64,000 nt of DNA, taken from Hysterangium stoloniferum (Eukaryota > Basidiomycota > Agaricomycetes > Hysterangiales > Hysterangiaceae). The DNA is taken from the NCBI GenBank assembly GCA_015178975.1, contig WHVD01000169.1, forward strand, positions 1 through 64,000, read 5' to 3'. Shown in pieces: positions 21,626-33,654 of the stretch; the first letter of the stretch is position 1; every line of letters begins with the position of its first letter. The notes below the pieces were generated by a model that had not been told where the DNA came from, made no database searches, and saw nothing but the letters and a program-made list of their open reading frames with translations. The translations under genes were made by a program, and so were the position numbers.

Positions 21626-23466
21626 CATGGTGATTCCCAACCACAGCAACCTGAGCCCTATGCTCATGATCTCTTACTAACCCAAATCCCAAGCTCCCTC
21701 ACTGCAACTCCAATTCCCAATCAACCCCAAGGCCCTTTATGAGAAGTGTGATGGTAGATGGTGATCTCTAAACAACAATCCAGGGCAAACATGACCTGGC
21801 ACAGATTCTGCATAGCCCTTTGTGTCAGTGGTGAAAGTTGATTGTTTATGAGTGATAAGTCTCACATGATGTGTGAGAATGAAAATGGAAATATGAGTAA
21901 TGGTATACAAAGAGTGAAATCTGTATGATGGATGACAGTCTGCAGAATGGTGATTTGTAGTGAGGAGATCAAAGGTGGTCTGCACAGTACCTACAGTAGC
22001 TTTGATTAACAGTAGCTATGTAGCTGTGATCCATTTGTTTAAAGTTTTCATGGTGTTGTGTCACAACTGTTACAAGACCATTTCCGACAAAATGTCTAAC
22101 GACCTTTTGACTTCTTGACCATTCTTTTGATTTTATCAGCATACTTAGATTCAACTTCAAACTTGTATTGGATTAACATCATTCATTATTTCATACATGA
22201 TATCATTCTTAAGTCATAAAATAGTCATAAACTAACATTGAAAGACATAAAAGGGTAATGAATGGAGTGAGGGAAGGCAGTCAGAAAGTCTGTAAAATAT
22301 CTCATCCATTGTATTATTAATATCAATTTGTCAAACCCATCTACAATCTCTTTCACCAATATATTCATGTGTCCTAGTTAGCCTTATACTTCATCTGCAG
22401 GGCAAATTAACACAAGTCCTTATCCATTTACAACAAGTAGCATCTCCTCACTGAGACAAATGGAAAGTTATACATGTACAGTCTAGGAACAACATCATGA
22501 AAACTTCAACAAGTCACCCCTGTTCTAGTCTTAGTACCAACCCAACTTCTGTGCTCTAGTCTATGGCCAGCCCAAGACTTAACCCAGCCTTGACCTTAGT
22601 CTTTGGACCCTGGATTAACAACTAAGTGTCAACTACTGTATATTGGTTTGAGATGTACTACTTGTTTTTTTTCAGAGTACTGGAGTACCCAGATAGTTTG
22701 TGTGAAGCCAAGCTCCACTTGTTTAGGAAGCAGACCTCCCAGTTCAATAAATACAGACCTTCCAGTTGCCCACTCAGTTCTCAATTCTAACAGCCTTAAA
22801 TGTAGCAATATAAAAGTCAGACACAGAGCAGGTTGAATGGCAAACTCATCTTGGTAATCTTTTGGAGGGCTGTTGAGGACTGGGTCTGTGAGGGGTTATG
22901 ATATACCACAGGTATGCCAAGGGTGAGTAGGACTTGGCTTCAGCTTATGTGCTGCACCCTTGTCAGACTGTCAGTGTCTTAATTTCAGGCAGACAGGGAC
23001 TTTGTGTATTTCCAGACCTGAGGACAGGTCTGGGTTTTGAGGGGGTGTAGGTATCAAGCAGAACTAGAGTTATTGTAGACTGAGAACTAAGTTGGGCAAA
23101 GTCAGATGGGAAATAGACCAGATACAAAGTCAGTATCCAAAGTGGGTTGTAACTACAGTATTTATACCATGAGCAGGTACTGTTCTACAAATCAAACAGA
23201 CAAAAGGGGGGGATTAAAATGAGAATGTAATCCTGGCTGTCTTACCACACATACATACCTTGGCCACAACCTGACCCACTGACTGCACCTGAACCTGGCC
23301 ATCTTACCACACATACACAGCTACAACTGGACCACTGACCACACTCCTATTGTTCCCCTGATCAAGCTCAACCTGAGATCAGACTCAATCAAGATCAGAA
23401 CCCTTTTTCATTTCCTACCCCAATCTAGACTCTCAGTTCTGCTTGTTCAAATTTCCCCTTGTCATG
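21626..23466. other. No gene seen; repeat debris
   Basis: CpG-poor sequence without a convincing ORF. 22140-22400 resembles 26800-27080. 22418-22530 matches 52365-52480. An LTR core copy (GGACTTGGCTTCAGCTTAT, then GCTGCACCCT) lies at about 22928-22964. Confidence 0.5.
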
Positions 23467-23782
23467 AATACGCTAGGGTTCTCCATTCCATACATATATT
23501 AGTTACATGACATCTGTTTTAGAAGAATAAGAAATCACCCAGAACATGATACTTTTGTCCTGTCTGTTACCAACCACGTGAGGCTGATACACAGCCTTAC
23601 AGAGAACAAGGAAAGTGACACATAAAATCTGAATGAAAGTACAATATAGTCAGGTAGTTGGAGCAATCACAGAAATGGAAACAAAAGGAAGCATAGCTAA
23701 GGGTTTTGATCATCATGCAACACAGGGCTGTCTAGAAGGGTAATGCATATAAATGATAACTGAGCATATTTTGGGCAATGCT
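23467..23782 (+). repeat. Repeat R2, copy 2 (empty site)
   Basis: This matches 1794-1866 joined to 3375-3623 without the 1508-bp insertion. Its right end stops where TGTTGGAAT, a probable LTR start, begins. Confidence 0.75.
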
Positions 23783-24727
23783 TGTTGGAATATTAGCACA
23801 ACACATCTGTGTCACATGACAGTGTCTAGGTCCACTATGGTTCACAACTGCCGGATGGGTATGTGGTGTCAAAAGTTCTATATATGCTATACTTATGAGC
23901 TAGAAAAGTTTTTTTCAGTCTTTCATTTACTTTATATGAGATGGAGGTTAGTAGATATTTGTTACAACCCATGTGCTTGGCACACTGTCAGCCCTGATCA
24001 GACCTCACACAAACCTCCAATCGCTTGCAAACTGTCAGTAAACTGACTAACCCCATTTATCACATCCATTGTTCCTGATTGGTATTTTCCATCTGCCCTT
24101 TCTATATAACCAGTTTATGCCTCTTTCCGCCTCTGTAGTAGTCTACGTCCAGATTTGTATTGTTCCATCTATCAGTCTCCATCCTTGCATTACTCTATAT
24201 GTAGTTCCACCTTCTCCAGTATTTTCCTTTGTTCTGTTTTCATTCGGATAAGTGCCGGTTTTTCATATATATGCCACTCATGTATCGTAGTATTAGGACA
24301 ATCAGAATATCAACTCAGAACACTTGTATACCTCTCTCATAGTCCCACCCTAAGCATCCCGCTCCTGCCTTTGCTTGCACTCACTCACTCTCAGTCTCTG
24401 ACCCTCCAACCCCCAAATATCCTTCAGTTTCTGATTGGTGACTTACCGAGAGGATAATTCAATAGGACTTAGTTTTCTGCCTGCCCAAAATTTAAGGACA
24501 CCTGATGGTAACTTGTGAGGGCACAGCACATACACTGAAGCCAAGTCCTTCTGTTCAGTCCTCATCAGCCTTCCAACATCAGTCAGTTTTCTGTTCTTAA
24601 CAATATTCTAGAAATAATGCTTCATAACAATATACTAATTTCTTAAGTTTGCAATTATAGAATACAGTCTTTCATTTACTTTATATGAGACTGAGTATAT
24701 TGTTATAGATTACTTCATATTACAACA
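23783..24727 (+). repeat. Probable Copia-3 5' LTR with internal insertion
   Basis: It starts TGTTGGAATAT and ends ACAACA just before a primer-binding-like site. A 25-bp class direct repeat (CTTTCATTTACTTTATATGA) occurs at about 23919 and 24668, so part of the interval may be a secondary insertion. A minus-strand LTR core copy lies at 24513-24550. Confidence 0.4.
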
Positions 24728-24741
24728 GGTTATAGGGCCCC
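24728..24741 (+). promoter_or_regulatory. Copia-3 primer-binding site, half-tRNA type
   Basis: GGTTATAGGGCCCC directly follows ACAACA. It equals the Copia-1 site GGTTATGGGCCCC with one inserted base. Gag begins at ATG 24768. Confidence 0.5.
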
Positions 24742-25429
24742 TGTAGCATACTCACTGCAAATTTGACATGTCAAATTCCCAAAAGCACAAAGTCTATTGA
24801 GAAGGCTTCTTCTTGTCTTTATGACATCCCATATCTAGATGACACTGGAACAAATTTCTAGTCATGGAAATATTGCACTCAAACAGATCAGTCAAAAATC
24901 CAGAAAGCTAAAGCCTGATTGTACTGACCTTGAAAGATGAACCTTTAAATGGAATTATTGGCCTCGAGTCTGCTAAGGAGGTGTGGGAGAAGTTATGTGC
25001 TAATATGAGGGAAAAGGGATCCAAAAAGTAGCTTACCTCATTGGTGAACTATTCCAAAGTAGCCTTGTGGACTCAGAAGCACTCAAACTGCAGATGAATA
25101 AAATATGGACTACTGCCAGATAGCTCAGAGCCCCTGGAAATGAAATAAAAGACAACCTTATTGCCATTGCAATCATCCTATCACTTCCCCCTTCCTACTT
25201 GACTCTCCAGACCATCCTCATGTCACTCAAAGATCAGAAGACTGAAGATGTCACAACAATCCTTGCTGAAGAATCCTGCTGCAAAGAATCAGCCACACAA
25301 GCTGCATTTCTAGTGAAATTCCAGATCAATGCAGGAAAATCTAAAGATACATCTGCTTCTGGGAAAGAGAAGAAGAAGAAAAATGAATACAAGAAATGTG
25401 ATAATTGTGGAAGAAGCATCCTGGTGAAT

Positions 25430-26178
25430 TGTTACGACTGGAAATCCCGCCCGGACTCCAGGTACTAGCTTATACACACCCATGCCCTATACGCACCCAT
25501 TATCAGTTTACCAGAATTCCCACCGGACTCCGTCTATGTCTATGTCCGACCTCATCCCGCACATCAGTCACTGGACCCCGCTCAGAATACCCATCTTCCC
25601 TCTAACAGAGCCCCATTCCCATTTTAGTCAAATGACCTGTCATGATTCGGACTCCACTCCTGCTCCATTTCCTGTTATGGTTTATTATTTGTCACTATTT
25701 GGACTCTGCTCCATTCCATCCCATTCCTAACACCAATTTGGTGTTTGCTATTCCCGTTTTATGTTTTGCTCGTTTTGTTTCATTACTACTGGATTCAGTA
25801 TGACATTCACTCCATGGTCTATTTAAACTGGCAGATGTTGTACATACATACAATCCAGTCAGAAAATCAGCTTAGATTTCCCCCAGTAATCTAATACATT
25901 TTCCACTCTAAACCCTACTTGAATCACACCGCTTGCACTAGTTGGAGCCCACGGGCTCCAGCACATCTATCTCTCTCACCAATCTCGACTCACGACCCAC
26001 GATCTCTGACCTATGACCTTATGACCAACGACCCCTGCCTGGACTCCCCAGGATTCCCGTCCACCTGTCAGAAATTGGACAACATGATCTAGTGAGGGCA
26101 CAGCCTATAAGCTGAAGCCAAGTCCTACTGGATGCTCCACAGATTTCTCCAGAGACCCGCTCTGTACGTATCCTAACA
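25430..26178 (-). mobile_element. Solo LTR, family L1, inverted
   Basis: 749 bp, reverse complement of the 2275-3088 family, with ends TGTTA and TAACA and a perfect TSD TGAAT (25425-25429, 26179-26183). It disrupts the zinc knuckle of Copia-3 gag. Confidence 0.88.
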
Positions 26179-26789
26179 TGAATGCTGAAAACCCAAAAAT
26201 GATTCAAAAGATGATAAGACTGACAAACCAAAGGTTCTGAAGCCACAGCCAAAATTGCACAAGCTGCAGTATCCATAAGCCAGCCAATCCAACTCTTCAT
26301 GGCTAGTGAATGATCCATAAATTGCAATATCCAACAGAAATGGATAGTTGACTCTGGTGCATCAGCTGCCATGAGCTCACACCACAAATGGTTTGCCACT
26401 TACCAATGCTTGAAGAACCCATAAAAGTTTGGTTGGGTGATAAAGCTACATACTCACTGTAGGAGAAGGCTCAGTAAAACTTGAACTATCCATTGGAAAT
26501 CAGAAAATCACCGGCATTGTTCAATAAGTCCTACACATATCAAAATTGCATGGAAACCTTTTATCTGTCTCCAATCTCACACAAAATGGACTTCAGGTTG
26601 CTTTTGAAGCAAAGTGTCACATCTATAATGATCAAAATTTGCTCATTGAAGGCACACCTGGAAGGAAACATATACATCCTTCATGTTGACATCATGCTAT
26701 CTGAACAAATCCACATCAGTAGGATCATCCTGTCACAACCATCACAAGTCACAACATTGTCACAAACAATCAAAGGTAATATTTGACAA

Positions 26790-27160
26790 CTCTTTGACTC
26801 ATCAAATTTGACTCGATAACCTGAACATTATTCGACAACATCAAATCTCTTTCAACATGTCTCATTTCAACATCATGAATGATTTCATTATTAGTTCATA
26901 ATATAGTCATAACAATACAAAGAAAACCATAAAAGGGCCACGAAAGAAGTGAGGGAAGTCAGTCAAAATATCTGTAAATTAGTAATACTAGTAATTTAAC
27001 TTGTCATAACTTCTTTGACAAATACTTCCGTGAGTTCTCACAACTGGTAACAGCCTCTTACTTCATCGACAGGGTGAATATATACTTCATCAAATGAGGC
27101 TTTTGAGTGTGATCAGTAGAATATTATTCAACTTTATTGAAGAATAATTGATTCGTGACA
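26790..27160. repeat. Repeat R3 inside Copia-3
   Basis: About 370 bp similar to 22140-22400 (shared CATAAAAGGG, GTGAGGGAAG and TACTTCATC landmarks). It sits between protease and integrase remnants of Copia-3. The edges are not precise. Confidence 0.35.
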
Positions 27161-28903
27161 CATCCCAGGAAGTGAAATAAAATCATAAGCACTTACCACA
27201 GTTGCTAAGGAGTTGAAGGTGACATAAAATTGTGGCATTGTCACCTAGGTTACATCAGTGCCAAATCAGTCCTCAAAATGGTTTGAAAAGGGATGGTTAA
27301 AGGAATGTCAATTGCAAACAGCAAAACAATTGATAACTCACCTTGTGAACCAAGTCTCCATGGAAAGCACACTTGCAAACCCATTCCAAAGTCCACTGAA
27401 AATCAAGAAATAACCATTCTTGCATGCATACATTAAGACATTTGTGGAAAAATGCCAACAAGGTCATGTACTGGATATGTATACTTCATCACTTTTATTG
27501 ACAATGTGAGCTGAATACCTGACCTCACATTCTTGAAGGAAAAATCCAAAGCACTTGAAAAGTTCACTGCATTTGTAGAAAGGGTTGAGGTTGAGACTGG
27601 ACTGCAAGTTGCAAAACTGAGCTCAGATGGTAGTGGTGAATATATCCCCAAGACGTTTGAGGCATACCTTACTTCTAAGGGCATCAAGCATGAAAAAACA
27701 AATCCATACACACCATAAGAAATGGTGTCTCCAAAAGAATGAACCACACCCTTGTAGGAAGTGTGCTGTCAATGCTCAAGGATGCCAATTTGCCCAATTC
27801 TTACTGGTCGGATGCTGTTGAATATGCTGGACAAATACACAATGTGATTCCAACATGAGATTTATCAGATTCAACTCCATATGAAGCCTGGTCTGGAAAC
27901 TTACCAGATATTAGTCATTTTTGGATTTTTGGCTGTACTGCATATGTACTAATCCCAGAAAACAAATGATGAAAGCTGGATGGGAAGACCACTAAATGCA
28001 TATTCATTGGTCATGCAAGGGATAAGAAGGCTTACCATTGTATTGACTGAAGCACTGGACAGGTGTATGAAAGCTGTGATGTTGTATTTGTTGAAGACAT
28101 GGTGAGAACACCTGAAAGAGTCATCATTGAGGTAATCCCAAGCTCAAATGACACAGGAGCTCCCCAAGCAATCACCCTAGTTGAATCTATTGAAAATAAC
28201 AGTGATGTACCAGACTTAATGGAAGTTGAAGATTCAGAAGATGGCTGAGTAAGCACCCTCTGCAGAAGGTGGTAATCCAGTAATCAGGTCCATTGAGACA
28301 ACCTCAAACGGCCTTAAGGGTACATCCATGGGTCAAGGGGCTCCTTGTCGATCAACCTTAGTTTTCTGGCATGTGTCACAGCTGTGAGCATATGCCATGC
28401 AGTCCTGCAACATCCTCGGCCAGAAAAACTGGTCCTTCATCAGCAGAAAAAGTCTGTGACTGCCTGCATGAGCTCCTTCGAAGGGGTTGTCATGTATCAA
28501 TTTGAGTATGGTTGACATCATGCTCTAGGTACGCAGATTTGACTTTTCCAGTCCGAATCTCGAAAGAACAATAGCTTATTCTTGCCGATGAAATAGTGTG
28601 AAGGGGTAGCTACCATATTTGGTGAAATGGGATTGGTGGCATAATGATTTCTGAAGGCGGGATCTTTCTGATATCCATCATGAAGTTCCTTAGCATAATT
28701 CTCATCAATTTCTATAAGCAATTGGGGGTTCAAGATGTCTTCAAAAGCTCGGGCATGTTCGGAATCCCAAGTCCAACAGACTCCTTTCTTTAAGAGGTTG
28801 AAGAGTGGAGCAACTGTCCAGGAATAAAATGGTATGTAAGCAGAGAAGTACAGAACCATCCCAAGGAAACATTGAAGATCTGCTATCTTGGAAGGCGTAG
28901 CTA

Positions 28904-30495
28904 CAGTGAGGGACAAAACCCTTCCAATGATTTTTAGTTGTGCAAATATTCTTGAATAACTCAAGACCTACTGTAGATACAGACCTGAAATTTGGAGGTT
29001 GGTTAGGTCTATATGTTATCTATATGCCCTTAAAATATTATGACATAAGCATTAGTATTTCCCATGCAATAAATAAAACACTAATAAAATCACATTGGAA
29101 GGGTTTTGTCCCTGGTATATAAAAAATACAAATTAAACAATCTAGTACTTGGTATAGCCTCCCTTGGCTTTCAAAACAGCCTCAACCCTTCTAGGCATAC
29201 TCTCTATCAAGTTCTGACAAGTAGAGGCAGGGATCTTCTCCCACTCTGTCTGAACCCTCTCCCACAACTTATGAATACTCTTGGGTGCCACCCAGCCTCC
29301 TTTTGAGGTAACACCAGAGGTGTTAAATTGGATTAAGGTCAGCAGACTGAGGTGGCCATACCATGACCACAAATCCATTGTCTTTAAACCAATTGGTGGC
29401 CTTTTTGCTCTTGTGTTTGGGGTCATTGTCTTGCTGAAAGACCACATCTCCTGTGTTCTTGCCATAATACTCCATGATTTCTTGAAGTTCATCTTCCATA
29501 ATGCTAACATAAAGGTCAGCATCCATCCTTCCATCAATTTTGGTGGAATATCCTGGTCCTTCCCACAACATACAGCCTCACAACATCAGATTTCCCCCTC
29601 CAAACCTGATTGTAACCTCAGCCACCCTATCACTGAGCCCCTCTCCTGCCTTTTTCCACACCTACTTTCTCCCATCTGACTCCAAACAATTGATTTTTGT
29701 CTCATCTAACCAAACAGCCCTCTTCCAATCATCCACAGTCCAGTCCTTGTGTGCCAGAGCAAAGTCCATCCTTGCCCTCCTATGTCTCTTAGTGAGTAAA
29801 GGCCTTTTCTCTCCACCACAGCCCTCATTCCAGCCTTCATGAGTGCTCTATGAACAGTCTTCACTGAAATGGACTGTCCAGTCATATTTTGAAGGATTTT
29901 GGTCACCTCAGTGGCATGTTCTGCCTTCTGAGAAGTGATTTGTTAGAGGGAATAATGAATATCTGAGGGAGAAAACTTGCATGGATGGCCACCAGGTGCT
30001 TTGGCAAGTGATGGGCAATGGGTAAAGTGAATTCTGGATATAGTAAACAGATCTCTGCCAGTGATTGCAGAGATCTGAGAAGTAGACTTGCCCTTATTGA
30101 GCAAAATGAGATTGTGGCTAACCTGAGGAGGAGTAAGAGCTTTCATGGTGTAGAATGTTGAGTTGTGGGGATGTTGTTGAACTAGAAAGTGAACAACTAT
30201 ATATATCTCTAATTTTGACAGGTCACATGATTAAACAAAACCTTATTTGCTGATAATCAATAAGGTTTTGTGTTAATCATGTGACTGGGACAAAACCCTT
30301 CCAATGTGATTTTATTATTATTTTATTTATAGCGTGGTAAATACTAATGCTTATGTCATAATATTTTGAGGGCATATAGATAACATGTAGACCTAACCAA
30401 CCACCAAATTTCAGGTCTGTATCTACAGTGGTTCTTGAGTTATTCAAGAATCTTTGCACAACTAAAAATCATTGGAAGGGTTTTGTCCCTCACTG
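28904..30495 (-). mobile_element. Tc1/mariner-like DNA transposon, 1592 bp
   Basis: Ends CAGTGAGGGAC...GTCCCTCACTG with TA on both sides (28902-28903, 30496-30497). The terminal inverted repeats are about 205 bp (28904-29112 and 30287-30495). Each repeat is itself bounded by inverted GGACAAAACCCTTCCAATG motifs. Removing the element restores the gypsy RNase H region. Confidence 0.92.
29142..30146 (-). pseudogene. Tc1-like transposase, inactivated
   Basis: Starts MKALTPPQVS at 30146. The N-terminal helix-turn-helix region (to 29943) is followed by a second helix-turn-helix (SISVKTVHRAL, 29906-29706) and a DDE domain with VFQQDNDPKH near 29430 and WPPQSADLNPI near 29350. Frames shift between pieces. 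The expected catalytic Glu after LNPI is a TAA stop (the family motif is LNPIEHLW, and HLW follows the stop), so it cannot be active as it stands. Confidence 0.85.
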
Positions 30496-30984
30496 TAGTT
30501 TTAGTATGGCAGTGACCTTTTCTTGATGGGTCGAAAAACCGAGTCTAGACACCTTATGTCCTAGTAATAGAATCGAGTTATGCCCAATGTAGCACTTTTT
30601 GGGTGAGAGAGTGATTCCTGCTGCAATTATGGCTTGTAGAACCTGGTCTAAATGCTCTAAATGATCGTCCCATGTCTTAGAAAAGATCACAATGTCATCA
30701 ATATAAACTAGGCAGAATATCATATAAAGTAAAGTTGTACGGTGGGTGGTGGGTCCCGTTTTCCTTTTTTGGTACCGAGGGCACCGCTAGGTGCCATGAC
30801 ATAAGCACGATGTGTCAGCACGGAGGCATATCTGTGCCAGCGCGGATGCAATTTTGCAATCGTGGGAGCATTTTGGCCGCCGCGGGACCTTTTTGGAACC
30901 TTTTGTGATGCCGCAGGAGCTTTTCCCGAGCTTTTTCAATGCTGCGGGGGCTTTTCTTCATTTGTACAGGCACGGCACATCTAC

Positions 30985-31265
30985 GGCGCACCCACCCATC
31001 CACCGCGCACCCATCCACCGCGCACCCATCCACCGCGCACCCATCCACCGTGCACCCATCCACTGTGCACCCATCCAACATGCACCCATCCACGGGCACC
31101 CATCCACCGCGTACCCATCCACTGCACACCCATCCAACGCACACCCATCCACGGGCACCCATCCACCGCGCACCCATACATCGCGCACCTGCACCCATCC
31201 ACCACGCACCTGCACCCATCCACTGCGCACCCACTCCCATTCACAGCGCACCCACTCCCATTCAC
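30985..31265. repeat. 15-bp minisatellite
   Basis: About 18 units of the type CGCACCCATCCACCG, CpG-rich unlike the surrounding retroelement remains. ORFs on both strands here are by-products of the repeat. Confidence 0.88.
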
Positions 31266-31269
31266 AGCG

Positions 31270-32745
31270 CACCCTCTCTCTTTCCTCCAGGTGATGCGTG
31301 TACTCTTTCCTTCTCCCTCTGTCCTGTGCTAATCCGCCTCCTCTCTCTTTCCTCCAGCGAGTGTGTGTACCATTTCCTTCTCTCTCCGTCCTCCTCTGAT
31401 TGACCTCTTCTCTCTTTCGTCCAGCCGGTGTGTGTGCCATTTCCTCTTTCTTTGTCCTCTGATCATCCTTCTCTCTTTCCTCCAGGTGCGTGTACCGTTT
31501 CCTTCTCTCTCTGTCCTCCTCTCATCGGGACCCTCTCTCTTTCATCCAGCTGGTGCATCTACCATTTCCTTCTTCCTCTGTCCTGCGCTGATTTGCCTCC
31601 TCTCTCTTTCCTCCAGCCAGTGCGCATTCCATTTCCCTCTCTCTCTGTCCTCTTCTGATTGGCCCCCTCTCTTTCCTCCAGCCGGTGCGCATTCCCTTTC
31701 CCCTCTCTCTGTCCTCCTCTGATTGTCCCCTTCTCTTTCCTCCAGCCAGTGCACACTCCCTTTCCCCTCCCTTAGTCCTCTTCTGATCATCCCCTCTCTT
31801 TCCTCCAGCCCGTGCGTCTACCATTTCCTTCTTCCTCTGTCCTGTGCTGATTTGCCTCCTCTCTCTTTCCTCCAGCCGGTGCACGTTCCATTTCCCTCTT
31901 TCTCTGTCCTCTTCTGATCAGCCCCCTCTCTTTCCTCCAGCCGGTGCGTGTACTGCTCCTTCTCCCTTTATCCTCCTCTCTCTTTCCTCCAGCCAGTGCA
32001 TGTACTGCTCCTTCTCCCTCTGTCCTCCTCTCTCTTCCTCCAGCTGGTGGGTGTACCGTTTCTTTTTCCCTTTGTCCTCCTCTGATCGGCCTCCTCTCTC
32101 TTTCCTCCAAAAGGTACGTATACCATTTCCTTCTCTCTTCGTCCTCCTCTAATTGGCCTCCTCTCTCTTTCCTCCAGCCGGTGCATGTACCGCTTCCTTC
32201 TCCCTTCGTCCTCTCTTTTTCCTCCAGGAGGTGTGTGTACCGTTTCCTTCTCTCTTCGTCCTCTAATCGACCTCCTCTCTTTCCTCCAGCCACTGCATGT
32301 ATCGTTTCCTTCTCCCTTCGTCCTCCTCTCTCTTTTCTCCAGGAGGTGCGTGTCCCCTTTCCTCCTCCCTCCATCCCACTCCGATTGGCCCCTCTCTCTT
32401 TCCTCCAGCGAGTGTGTGTACTATTTCCTTCTCTCCATCCTGCTCTGATCGGCTTTCTCTCTTCCCTCCAGGTGGTTTGTGTACCCTTTCCTTCTCTCTT
32501 TGTCCTGCCCTGATTGGCCTCCATTCTCTTTCCTCCAGCCAGTGCGTGTTCCTCTGATTGGCCTACTCTCTCTTTCCTACAGTATGTCTACATTTCCTTC
32601 TTCCACCATCCTCCTCTGACCAGCCCTCTCTTTCCTCCAGGGGGTGTGTGTACCCTTTCTTCAGTGAGTGTGGGTACTGTTTCCTTCTCTCTTTGTCCAG
32701 CTGCTGTGTGTACTGTTTCCTTCTTCCTCCATGCCCCTCTGATCG
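31270..32745 (+). repeat. Pyrimidine-rich satellite, unit of about 60-70 bp
   Basis: About 22 diverged units, each with CTCTCTTTCCTCCAG followed by (C)CGGTGCGTGTACC-like sequence, TTTCCTTCTC and CCTCTGATCGGCC. The plus strand is strongly C+T rich for about 1.5 kb. Long ORFs across it on both strands are artefacts. Confidence 0.88.
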
Positions 32746-33028
32746 GCCTCAATAAAATCAGAATAATTCAAATAAAATATAATAAATGAATATAAAATGG
32801 TTTAAAATAAAATAAATTGAAATGAAAAACAATAAAATAAAATAAAATTTAATAAATCAAAATAAAATATGTTAAATCAAAATAAATAAATTGAGTGACC
32901 ACAGTAATTACTTGCAGTTGAGAGTCAATTTAACCACTCTTTCCATTTGTAACCATTGTTTCCATTTGTAACCATTGTCTCCTTTGTAACCTTTGTTTCC
33001 TTTGTAACCTTTGTTTCCTTTGTGACCT
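32746..33028. other. AT-rich spacer and start of the next array
   Basis: AATAAAAT-type low-complexity sequence to about 32890, then the degenerate edge of the 18-bp array (TTTGTAACCTTTG units). Confidence 0.6.
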
Positions 33029-33450
33029 TTGTCTCCTTTTGTAACCATTGTTTCCTGTGTAACCATTGTTTCCTCTGTAACCATTGTTTCCTTTGTAACC
33101 ATTGTTTCTTTTGTAACCATTGTTTCCTTTGTAACCATTGTTTCCTTTGTAACCATTGTTTCCTTTGTAACCATTGTTTCCTTTGTAACCATTGTTTCCT
33201 TTGTAACCATTGTTTCCTTTGTAACCATTGTTTCCTTTGTAACCATTGTTTCCTTTGTAACCATTGTTTCCTTTGTAACCATTGTTTCCTTTGTAACCAT
33301 TGTTTCCTTTGTAACCATTGTTTCCTTTGTAACCATTGTTTCCTTTGTAACCATTGTTTCCTTTGTAACCATTGTTTCCTTTGTAACCATTGTTTCCTTT
33401 GTAACCATTGTTTCCTTTGTAACCATTGTTTCCTTTTGTAACCTTTGTCT
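33029..33450. repeat. 18-bp minisatellite, GTAACCATTGTTTCCTTT units
   Basis: About 22 nearly identical units. The minus-strand translation repeats KETMVT. The high identity points to recent expansion. Confidence 0.93.
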
Positions 33451-33654
33451 CCTTTTGTAACCATTGTTTCCTTTTGGGGCTGTGGCTTCCATTTGTGACT
33501 GATGTTTCCTTTTGTAAAGTTTTCCATTCTTAGAACACTTTCTGTTCTTAGAACACTTTCCATTTTTAAATGGCTTTAGTTCTAAAACAGCAAAGCCCCA
33601 GATATACTTAGAAGTTACGTAACGGTTGTTCCCTTTTGTAACAGTTTGTTCCCT

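Larger units (their letters stand above)
24768..28250 (+). pseudogene. Copia-3 gag-pol, heavily decayed
   Basis: Plus-strand fragments in many frames: a gag with an LDDTGTNF-type start, UBN2-like sequence to 25420, a zinc knuckle CDNCG...KHPGEC cut by a solo LTR at 25430, protease-like VDSGASAAMSSHH near 26350 with the Asp kept, an integrase core at 27530-27720 (SSDGSGEYIPKTF), an EAWSGNLPDISHF segment near 27890, and linker sequence to about 28250. Reverse transcriptase and RNase H are absent: the element is joined there to the broken end of a gypsy element. Stops are frequent. Confidence 0.8.

Noticed and set aside
31787..32524. 245-aa and other long ORFs over the pyrimidine satellite, on both strands
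   Set aside because: They consist only of the repeat translated, differ in every frame, and have no start context or conserved domain. Treated as artefacts of low complexity.
33029..33450. Possible CRISPR-like array
   Set aside because: The 18-bp units are head-to-tail with no spacers, and the organism is a eukaryote. It is a minisatellite.
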